DNA of 28,206 nucleotides from Saksenaea vasiformis B4078 (taxonomy: Eukaryota > Mucoromycota > Mucoromycetes > Mucorales > Saksenaeaceae), in NCBI GenBank assembly GCA_000697055.1, contig JNDT01001121.1, forward strand, positions 1 through 28,206, given 5' to 3'. Shown in pieces: positions 19,597 through 28,206 of the stretch (position 1 is the stretch's first letter; every line of letters starts with the position of its first letter). The translations under genes were made by a program, and so were the position numbers. The notes beneath the pieces were generated by a model. The model had not been told where the DNA came from, did not search any database, and saw only the letters and a program-made list of their open reading frames with translations.

Positions 19597-22494
19597 TTAT
19601 GCTCGGGACAAGTTGCCAAAACCGTGTTCTTTGATGTATTCTCCTCCAAATTCCTCGTATTCCTGTTTGCTAACTCTATGCTGCTTAGAAGCAGGATCTA
19701 GAGCAAACATCGCCGCACCGCGCCATGCGTCCAGCAATGGATCCTTCGCATGTTGAACTTTCAGCTGGGTACCGACAGGGAAAATCGAACGCATTGTGTT
19801 CAGAACACGCTCAGGAAGTCCTGGTAGTTTACTCATGCCTCCTGTAATGAAAACATTCTACCATGGTGTGAGGATAGTTCAGCTTACTATAAGGGAAGGT
19901 TACCTTCATCACTTTGCTTCGTTGATCAGGCTCAAATGTTTTGACAACATCGTTCACTGTTTCCACAAGTCCAGCTTGATCGAGGCCGATAATGCTAGGC
20001 TGGAAAAATACTTCGGCGACACGGACACGTTCTACGTTGACGTGTAGTTGATGCATCTGACCGATGTCAGTAGGATCGTACGCTGGATAAAGACCACGCG
20101 AAAGCAGATGAAGTAGTGTATTTGTGGGTGATGCGCTGGCCTCGTAAGAATGCTCTGGCAGAAACTCAGGATCATATTGAAGCAGTAAAGATTCGTACTG
20201 ATTAAGTAGCGATAAATCTTCTTCCTCTTCGTCTGACTCGTCTTCTCGACTCTGTTATTACAGTTCATGGTTATTTTCTAATAACTACGTAATAAAGCTT
20301 ACGATTTCACGGTAGATCATCCAGTCCTCGTCATCTGCGCCAAATGTATCCTCTAAAACCACCCATTAGGATTGTATTTAAATATATCACGCCACATACC
20401 TTCCTGTCCCTTTCGTCGCCGTTTAGGTGTAGGATTGTCGCTTGCTAAATTAGCAATCGAACGCATGCGCATCTGTGACGCCCGACTTCTTCGGTCAGCC
20501 AGTTCTGCAGCCAAACGCTTCCTCTTTTTTATCCTGTCCACAACGGTCTACGCAAATAATGTAAGTGACGTTGATATTGTAACATCGAACCGACCTGTCT
20601 TTTCTGTTTGATTTCCTCCACCCATTTCTCGGGATCTTTTAACCGTTTCTCTTGTTCCAAGCGCGCTTGATCCTCTTCTTTCGCCTTTGCCTCCTCTTTG
20701 GCTTTCTTTGCTCGTAGACGAGCATCGTAATTGGCCTTCATCAGCTTCTGCTTCCGTTTTTCTTTTCTTTCTGCTTCCGTCAGCTCCTCGTCAAGTATAT
20801 CCACAAGGTGAGTTAATGGAGGTTCCTGGTAAGCGCCGAAGTGAGCTTATATGAATAATATCGCCATTTATTATCTACCTTCTCTTCGCTCTCGTCGATA
20901 CCGAGTTCTTTATTCCGCGCACGCTGAATCTGGACGTCCAATTGTTTGAGAGTATCGTCCAGATCAGCCTCATCCTTGAAACCTGCTTCCTTCAACTGTG
21001 CCTGTTCATTTCAAAAAGAAATGAGTATACTTTTCCGTTAGCGGCGAAAGAACATACAATCCATTCTGATTTCTTCAATGAACCCTTTGCGTTTTTCAGC
21101 CGTGTAAATGCCTCAAATTCTTGTTCACGTCTGACCAGCTACACGGACGATGTTAATGACAGCAATAAATAAACCCGATTTACCTTTTCTAATCGAGATT
21201 TAGCTGCTGCTTCCCGCAAACGTCTAGCATTTTCTTCACGCTTGGCCGCCTGCCTAGCTAATTCTTCTTCTGTTTTCTCTTCAATAACCTATTGTAAAAT
21301 CTGTTTAATTTTGGTTTTATCTCGCAACTGCAGTATACCGGTGCTGTGAAAGGAAACTGGATGATGCGATCAATATTCGAAAATGTCTCCCTGTCTTCGA
21401 TCTGTCGTAAAGTCTCCTGGTAGTCCTCTGCAACGTAGCAATGGTTGTGAACTAGTTCCTAACAGAACGTATAAGCTAAATTATCCTCACTCTTCATTTC
21501 ATCACGCATTGCTCTTTGTACCTGTGCTTGACTGCTGCTCATCTTTGTAGGGAACGTGGGATATTTGAGCTGCATAAGTTTTAACATGTACTCGGTTGAT
21601 TGCGTGCCGCCATAGGATATCCTACGTTATACTCTGCTTAAAAAGTACTGCTTTATGCAAACACCAGCGCATTTACCTCTTCGTTCTCTCCAGCAGTCCC
21701 TTCCCATGTAGTGTCGGAATGATATGCGTGGCTGTATGACCAGCTGATATAGCGATTCCACCGTCCTCGCTTGAACCACCATTGGCATAAAAACTGAAAA
21801 GAGAATCGATACCATAGGTCACTGACGGCACATTGTAGCATTCAAACAGTAGCTCCGACATTTCTAGCTCAATAACCATCAGCTGTCCATATCTCCTGGT
21901 AACAATTCTTCCTACGTTTTCGACTATGGTGAGGTACACAAACAGGCTCTGTCATTATGATAGGGTGATTAATTTCGGATGTGTTAATGCCAAGCGTAAT
22001 AAACACGTAATCCAGCACGCTTTCCTGCATAAGAGAATCAATTAAATATAACGTAGTCGGGAATCAATGACCGTACCATGCGATCGAAATCACATACGAC
22101 ATTGCTATCGAAAGGCGAACGCGCGTTCGAACGTCCTGCAGGATCCGCGTAGACATCCATGCCAACAGCAAGTATATTGACATTGGCTTTGCGATCCTTG
22201 TACCTTGATACGGTATTATCGAATATTACTAAAGCAAAAGTCATGAATATCAGCATCGATACCATTACCATCTTACATGAAGGCTTTTTCTCTGTTGCCC
22301 AGCCAGCTCGACATTGATACGATCCTGCACACTTTGCCTTAATAATTCTCAGGTCCCTCGCTTTTCTTAGTTTTACCATTATCGATCACAATAGGTGTAT
22401 GCTGGTCTCTGAAATTCGAGTAGTCGTTGCGGATTGAATAATAGGGCGCATCATATTCAGCTTCATCGAGCGTATACACATCGGGTTGGGCCAT
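19597..22494 (-). CDS. ARP5: actin-related protein 5, INO80 chromatin-remodelling subunit (15 exons, 734 aa)
   Basis: On the minus strand the exons are 22494-22377, 22324-22277, 22228-22077, 22024-21916, 21863-21677, 21621-21491, 21451-21339, 21288-21184, 21138-21058, 21001-20879, 20825-20595, 20547-20400, 20352-20303, 20251-19904 and 19857-19597. The introns are 39-55 nt and the sum is 735 codons. Actin-fold blocks are HTPIVIDNGSYQCRAGWA, RSNARSPFDSNVVCDFDRM, HPIIMTEPVCVPHHSRKQMS, NVPSVTYGIDSLFSFY and NVFITGGMSKLPGLPERV. The large Arp5-specific charged insertion is present, with EEKTEEELARQAAKREE, RKRLAAELADRRSRASQMRM and EDTFGADDEDWMIYRE. Arp5 works with Ies6 to couple INO80 to nucleosome sliding. 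The ATG at 22494 is the first in frame. Length lies between human ARP5 and the yeast form. Confidence 0.95.
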
Positions 22495-24153
22495 ACTCTT
22501 TCCTTGGACTCTCTCAGAGGAGCAGTTCAGAGACCTTTTTAACTTGTGTGACAGTGATTTTTCCTGTGGTTTCACAATTCTGCGCGTTGAGGTGTACCTT
22601 CCTACGTTTGTTCATTGATTAAGATTTGCCTGTCATACTCTTCCATGTTAAGTTTCTGATATCGATGGCTCCTAGTATTTGATGCAAAAGCTTTCTCGGA
22701 GACCAGGGTTTCGTTGTCTCCTGTTAGAGATAGGGTTATAGTCTCTCACAAAAGACGTGTCGGTAATAGAAGCCCGGCTTCTTCTTTCTATTTATACATT
22801 TTATTCGCCTTCTTTATCAATCCAACGTAGGTAAAATTATCTAATAAACAAACACACGTAGCCCTGGAAGAAATACAAACGTCGTCTAATCGTATGACTC
22901 CAGTGCGTCCGAGCACCAATTTGGAAGATGATCTGTATGACAACAACGAAAGCTACAAGGACGATCTAGCACAAATCTCCAAAAGCATTGTGAGGAAGGA
23001 TGTGTTTTTGGCACTTTCGAGATACTCTATTATCTGTCAGTCAAAGAGAAACTCACAGCGCACCAGAGATAGTACCCTGGTGTTCTATTGCAGAACATGC
23101 ATGAATGATGTTGAGAGTGTGTGCCGCATATACTTGCTGAGATGATGGACGAAAAGTATCATCACAGCTAAGATTGTTCAGGACAGATGACTTGCAGGCT
23201 AAATGACAGGCAAATAGACATGAGTAAACCTGGATGCGCGTTCCATCAAAAGCGCATACTGGGGATGTTGAAAAAGAAAAAGAGAGCCGGAGAATTTACG
23301 CGTTCCTTCAAGTACGTGTAGCATCTTATTATCGAAAACAAACGTTGCGGTTAGACACTGAAACCGATAAATCAGAACAATGGATCAATAATATACCAGC
23401 AGAACAACTGTGAGTTGATGCATAAAGATCTACTCCCTAAGCAAGATTTAAGAGTACAGCAGGCAGATGAAATACATCCAATATCAAGTTTTATTTGGAG
23501 TTAACATCAAATAGTTTAAAAGCAATGCATAATTATCGGATAAATCCAGTAAACCCTGTCCTACAAATGTGCTATCTTTATTCAGAGATGCAATTACCCA
23601 AGCTATCTCTACCTGGCCACCAATGCTATCATATATATATATGCTATAACGCACACTTAAGCACACTCCAACCGAGAAAACAACGTCGTTGGAACAACAT
23701 ATGTCTGCATACTCTCTAATTCGCGTGTACAGGCAAAGATTCCCTTCGTTTAACTGCTGGGAAAATCGGCACCTATTGATATCGGTATCCTGTATAGCAC
23801 ATGGATAGGATATAACTTATTCGCTGTCTGCACACTGATCAACGAAGTATTTTTGCTCGTGTCTACCAGACTTATAGATGCTCTACATCCAACAAAACCC
23901 GTATGGCAGTAGCTGTCTCTTGCTACCAGAGCTTATTTTTTTTTATTTCGTGTGGCTAAAAGTGGTGTTTTCTGGTATCACACACATACCCTGTACACGC
24001 TCTAGTCTACGGAGGTGAATGCAATTATGAGTCTGCTTTTCGTACTACTTTTTTGGTGGAATGAGGAAAATCAGCTAAGCTCTCTTTAACATGTGAATGC
24101 TCCTAATAGAGAACAGTTAAGGAAATCTTCTTCTTTTCTTTTTTTTTTTTTTA
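22495..24153. other. 1.6-kb gap upstream of ARP5, mostly empty
   Basis: This holds the ARP5 promoter side and the 3' flank of the exonuclease gene. Apart from one open fragment (22831-23145) I see no supported gene. A short AT microsatellite (ATATATATATAT) lies near 23630-23643, and a T-rich run of about 14 bases directly follows the exonuclease stop on its 3' side (about 24139-24152). Confidence 0.45.
22831..23145 (+). other. possible coding fragment, unknown
   Basis: An open frame of 105 codons with an internal ATG at 22894. It reads RMTPVRPSTNLEDDLYDNNE then SYKDDLAQISKSIVRKDVFL, charged and helix-like, then loses character and ends in a Cys-rich tail. A candidate acceptor CACGTAG lies just before 22861, but I found no upstream exon. 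It may be a relic or a lineage-specific small gene. Confidence 0.25.
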
Positions 24154-25259
24154 CTAATCAGATACCTTTTTCTTTTCGTGTTTTTCTGCCTTTGTCGCGA
24201 TTTCTTTATCGTCGCCTAAATGAATTAATGCAGGCAGTTCCGCATTCCCAAGCTCTGTTCGCAATCTGATAAATATCTGGCATAGTTTATACGAACCCTG
24301 TAGATGCGGATAAGTAATCTTTCAAAATTGATCAAGAGCACATACATAAGCATCTGTTGCCGCATACTGCTTTTGAGGAGCTGTCAACTTGGCTCTGCCC
24401 CAATCGCTTAGGCGCACTGGTCCTTTGGGCATGTTTTGCTCGAGCTAAGAAAATCCATCAGATATGTTTCCTTCTTTTTCCGTTTTTCATCTTACGAATA
24501 AAGCAGATAGCATTCGCAAAGAGCGCAAATGAGTATATCCCAGCTTTTCGGAGCCGCAAGTATCCGCCAAAGTCATCAGTTCAACCATACCATTGGTAGG
24601 AATCCCAAAATCACGGAAGAGCTTCAATCCATCTGCTCGGATATTAACGCCTGTCTTGTAAATTTTTCGATCCTGTAAGAATCTGCGTAATTCCGAAGGG
24701 AGATCTAAGAACAGCGGGTTGATATAAGAGATGATAGTTTGACATAGCACGTACGTTTCATTCGTAGCACCTGTAAAAGAAGAATTGTATCTTTGTTGCA
24801 AATTTGTATAAGTGCTGTTTTATGCTCTTTGCCACCCTTGCGGAAGTTGGGCCTCCATTCTATATCTAGGCCGAACGGCTCATCGGCGCTTCTATCAGAC
24901 GATCAGCATCAGCCGTTAGTGGCATACTAGCGCTTACTTCCTCATTAAACGAAGCGCTCTATCGGCTTCTGTAGGTGAATCAATACATTCGACTCGATAA
25001 TGCACAGGGTACACCATTTCCGGCAACGTCTCGACGTACTCCTTGAAGGTCGGTGGATGTTGAAAGGGGAGGCCACTCTGTGGTTTGGCTTTTCGTGGAG
25101 CTCTTTTCTTTAGCTGTGGATCTTTCGGGACGATCAGATCCGTTATACGTGTGGTAGTCCTTTTCACAGTGCTGTTAAAGTTCAAGTCTGGAATCTCACG
25201 GATAACTCACGAAACAGCGGCGGCGGTCGCACTGTACCGTAGTCTAGATACTGCTTCAT
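24154..25259 (-). CDS. DEDDy 3'-5' exonuclease, WRN-exonuclease type (6 exons, 285 aa)
   Basis: On the minus strand the exons are 25259-25238, 25187-24938, 24888-24755, 24704-24496, 24444-24346 and 24297-24154, with introns of 48-51 nt. After a basic N-terminal region (DPQLKKRAPRKAKPQSG), the exonuclease domain spans about 60-260. ExoI is FGLDIEWRP (D98, E100), followed by TALIQICNKDTILLLQ. ExoII is IYKTGVNIRADGLKLF (D160). ExoIII is KQYAATDAY (Y232, D236). All four metal ligands and the Tyr are present, so it should be active. This matches stand-alone Werner-like exonucleases of fungi and plants. The substrate (DNA ends or RNA) cannot be told from sequence. The 22-nt first exon is inferred from a phase-compatible GTACAG...TTCCAG intron, because the second exon has no usable upstream ATG. 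A MNFVRNGG start in another frame upstream is not compatible. Confidence 0.85.
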
Positions 25260-25485
25260 TTCTATTGCATTTAACAAGTGTTGTGTTGAGCCTTTGTCCT
25301 CCGTTGCGAACAAAATTCATCGTATGGCAGTAACAAAAGGGGGAATCAAAGCAACAAAGCCGTCTGGGCGTTGTAGCTTTTTTAATAATTTTCACGGTTG
25401 AGTTCTGAGCGTGATTGTTCAATGGTTTCGGGAACCAAAGTCCGGCCCGCGCGATGTTAATAATGATGGATGCACCGCACGCCTT

Positions 25486-25616
25486 GAGTAAGGAAGTTGC
25501 AACTCTCTCCCCTCGATCCATTCACGGCATACCACTGTCTTACACGTGTGGCCGTTTATTTTTCAATAAATTGGCGCTAACCACGCCCATATAAAAAAAA
25601 AAGAGTAAGGAAGTTG
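25486..25616 (+). mobile_element. retroposed mRNA 3' end with 14-bp target-site duplication
   Basis: GAGTAAGGAAGTTG occurs exactly at 25486-25499 and again at 25603-25616. Between the copies are 103 bp (25500-25602) that contain AATAAA (25565-25570) and end, 22 nt after it, in a run of ten A directly before the second copy. Direct repeat + poly(A) + upstream AATAAA is the textbook signature of LINE-machinery retroposition of a 5'-truncated transcript or LINE 3' end. The insert encodes nothing. It lies between the exonuclease gene's upstream side and the Fanzor relic. The source transcript was not found in this window. Confidence 0.65.
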
Positions 25617-25752
25617 ATGTTGTAGTAAGACTTTACACTACTCCTGAAAAAGTATCGGGATTAAAAACAGACATAGGATTAGCAAATAGAGTAGACATAT
25701 CTATAGCATTTACCTAAGCAGTGTAAACATCTACGCGTCTTTGATACGCGGA

Positions 25753-28206
25753 TCATGGTTGTGGTGGCAGTGGGGGTCTTCTGAATGCGGATAGCCGCTC
25801 ACCAGAAATTATGTGCAATAATGAAATTCTATGGATGTTCCTTGATGCGTTTATATCCCTTTGCCACACTGTTCCGCAACTGGTACAGTTCAGAACACTA
25901 TGCAAATGTTGATTTGCATCAATATTGATGTTCTCCAATTCCCGTTGACCGCAGCTTGAACAAACTTGTGAAGTGCAATATTCGTCAACGTTGATTAGCA
26001 CCAGCCGCCCTTCTCGTTCAGCTTCTTTCATCAGGCGTTTGCAACGATCGGCCAAACCAACGGGTTTTGAGCCATACCGGTTACGCCCAAATTGGGCATC
26101 TCCGAACGCGATGAGAGGCACCTTGCTGGTGTCGTGGTCGGTAGGAGCCTTTTTCCATTTGCTACAGCGTAAATGGCAGTGAGACCGACAGTATCAATGC
26201 GTAATAGTGAAAGGATACTTGCTGTAATTTTGCTTCCTGTGATGCAGGTGGACTCGGAGGTTGCTGTCGTCGTCTCCATCGTCTTGCGCGCCTTGTAACG
26301 TCTCTTCGCATTGATTGTTCGTAAGTAGCGGCCGAAGTGTTTGGCTGGCTTGTCTGCCGTCTCGGACTTCTCTGTACTTTATTCCGCCATTGGACCCACG
26401 ATAATTATGAAATTTTAGTTTCTGGACGTCTTCGCCATAAAAATCGCACAAGATCGGTAAAGCGGCCAAAGTCGTCTGAACATATCGTTCGACCGACTCC
26501 ATGTCTGACACCTTTGACGTGCTGATGGATGATTCTATTGGCTGTATTGCACTATTTTCTTTCATTTCTTATATATTTACCACAGTCTTGTGAAAACCAG
26601 CCCGTACATAATACTCTGCGGAAGATAGGTGGCAGATTTCATGAGAGTCAGCTTCTTCATCATCCTCCGCAGCGGAAATCGGGAGCACATCTGCAACATC
26701 ATCATAGGCCAGCAAGCTGCTTCCGTTGCTTGCGACAAAACGTCTGTGACTCCAGAATTAAGTCTCCAGAGTTTGAAATACTGTAATTCCCAGTATTCGA
26801 AATCGTCAAGATCCAAGTCTGGTAGAGTTTGAGTTTCCGGAACAGGCTTGTTGAACAGCACCGAAACTGCGCATCCATCAGTCATGATCGTGTTGTTAAA
26901 AAGAAGCTGATTGCCATTATCCCTATTCCGTATCAACTTAACACTTATCATTCATATCCCCCATTTTCTTACCTATTCGCGCTGGCTCCTACTAGTGACA
27001 GGTCAAAGACATTGCTGAAAGTAGGTGATATAGCTCCTAACTCGGTCGACGTGTTTGCTCGTGGTATGCGATGGCGGAGGCATGCCGCACGTAACAGTTG
27101 TTTCAATGTTTGCTCATCCACGGGAATGCGTTTTCGGGTAAAACTTGGTTTCAGAACCAACGAAAAAGTACGCTCCATCTTAGTTATCTCATGCAACTCG
27201 GGACGAAAGGCAAATGGTTCCAGTGTATAGTTTGCTATACGATCTTCCAGATATACATCAGAAACTTCGATCTGTGTCTGAGCTTCATGGACGGCATCTG
27301 GAATAAGTCGCACAGATTCGGGCGATAGATACGAGATGCGACCGGCATCGAAGGACTGTCCCTCGTTCACTAGTCGGACAAGCAAGCGGGATAAAGATGA
27401 TCTTCTACAACGTCCCATCCTCTTGTATTCTGGAAGTGATTTCAATATATTTCTTGCCCAATCAATAGGGGCTTCGGTCTGTACGTCACATGTCAGAAGT
27501 GTCTCTCCCCGATTGTAATCTTCGATTTGCTTCTGGATTCTGAAGCCAATTCGCAAGAAGAGATGCGGAAACTGGGATAGTAAGGCTGTTGTCACTGCTT
27601 TCCCGGGCGGTCTCCGACCATTTTCGTATGCTGAATTTCCTGCTGCAAAGACATGATCTCTGATCTCGCGCAACACGCTGACGTTACCGCATTCAGTTGT
27701 TGAGTTATACAATTTTGTCGCAGATTCAGAGTGTTGTCGGGACCTATTTGATCGATTGCGAGCATCATTAAAGGAAACTACCGTATCTGCTATCGATTGA
27801 TGTAACGCATTAAAACGGGCCGAAAGCGATAATGGACTCGCGACCATTTCATCGTCGATACCCATTGCTATAGATTTGATCAATGGTTCCATATCAGCCA
27901 TTTGTCGTTCAATAACTTCTACTGCTTCACGAATATCCGAGGAATCAAAGTTGTCATCTCCTGATAGATTCAAAACGTTATCGACTACACCGACCGCTCT
28001 CAAAATAGAGTTTGCGACATCTATTACGGGAGCAACGTAGCCGAGATGCGATAAATTGTCAAGGCCCTCCACGACATTACGAACCAGTCCTGGGATTTAT
28101 TTGCTGATCTGTAAGATTTCTGATGCTATCAAGGCCAGTGTTGCCTTCAAGGAGGATCTTGCAGCATCGGCTGCAGAAAGGGATGTAGCTGTTGCTGCAT
28201 TGGCAT
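25753..28206 (-). pseudogene. degenerate Fanzor (eukaryotic TnpB-like, RuvC nuclease) gene, N-terminus beyond the window
   Basis: On the minus strand one long exon runs from the right edge to 26973. It is joined by a normal 50-nt intron (26923-26972) to an exon ending at 25753. The N-terminal helical part includes KMERTFSLVLKPSFTRKRIP. The central block QLLFNNTIMTDGCAVSVLFN precedes RuvC-I, which here reads LWRLNSGVTDV. Further on come AEYYVRAGFHK, VQKLKFHNYRG, VPLIAFGDAQFGRNRYG, then VLINVDEYCTSQVCSSCG (alternative Glu and first CxxC), CTSCG (second CxxC) and WQRDINASRNI (RuvC-III Asp). Damage: an in-frame TAA at 28097-28099 (unless intronic), loss of about one base in the T run at 26737-26740 (TDVF/VASNG junction), TAA at 26569-26571 and TGA at 26194-26196. 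The basic linker at about 26290-26400 also looks frame-scrambled. RuvC-I Asp is Asn. It is not expected to make an active nuclease. Confidence 0.8.

Noticed and set aside
25207..25521. 104-codon minus-strand frame starting MDRGERV
   Set aside because: It crosses the left target-site duplication and part of the retroposed insert, and is out of phase with exonuclease exon 2. Probably chance.

Overview
The window looks like nuclear DNA of an early-diverging (Mucoromycota, probably mucoralean) fungus. Coding regions are compact and broken by very short GT-AG introns (mostly 41-60 nt, often with a CTAAC/CTGAT-type branch site). The conserved genes are fungal, and the debris between them consists of decayed DNA-transposon and Fanzor/TnpB-type ORFs of a kind I associate with mucoralean genomes. 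There are no bacterial operons, tRNA, rRNA or CRISPR features that I can see.

Left part (1-6.9 kb, + strand): a dispersed ~300-bp fold-back repeat (copy 1), a small acidic nuclear-type protein of unknown function, a type II membrane GT15 (KRE2/MNT1-like) alpha-1,2-mannosyltransferase, and a leucine-rich-repeat protein with a cysteine-containing C-terminal module that resembles animal LRRC58. The LRR gene has one GC-AG intron. Then come ~2.2 kb with no convincing gene.

Middle (9-18.3 kb): a hexokinase-fold protein with eroded sugar/phosphate motifs (+); a long gap; a G3BP-like NTF2+RRM+RGG stress-granule-type protein (-); then a TE-rich stretch holding a DDE (Tc1/mariner-IS630-like) transposase relic, copy 2 of the fold-back repeat and fragments of another decayed ORF; then DUS4-type tRNA-dihydrouridine synthase (+).

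Right part (18.3-28.2 kb, all - strand): a helical protein of unknown function that ends tail-to-tail with DUS4, the 15-exon ARP5 gene (INO80 actin-related subunit), ~1.6 kb of mostly empty sequence, a DEDDy 3'-5' exonuclease of WRN-exonuclease type, a ~100-bp retroposed mRNA tail flanked by a 14-bp target-site duplication, and a broken Fanzor (eukaryotic TnpB) gene running off the right edge.

The host genes act in separate processes (glycosylation, sugar sensing or metabolism, RNA granules, tRNA modification, chromatin remodelling, nucleic-acid trimming) and do not form a pathway. The most unusual content is the mobile-element layer: the degenerate RNA-guided-nuclease-family gene, the fold-back repeat whose arms are homogenised within each copy and whose loop looks like an intron, and the retroposed 3' end. 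Exon models below were built by eye from frame, splice signals and family alignment. Those for ARP5, DUS4, G3BP, the exonuclease, hexokinase and GT15 sum to multiples of three and give uninterrupted conserved products.
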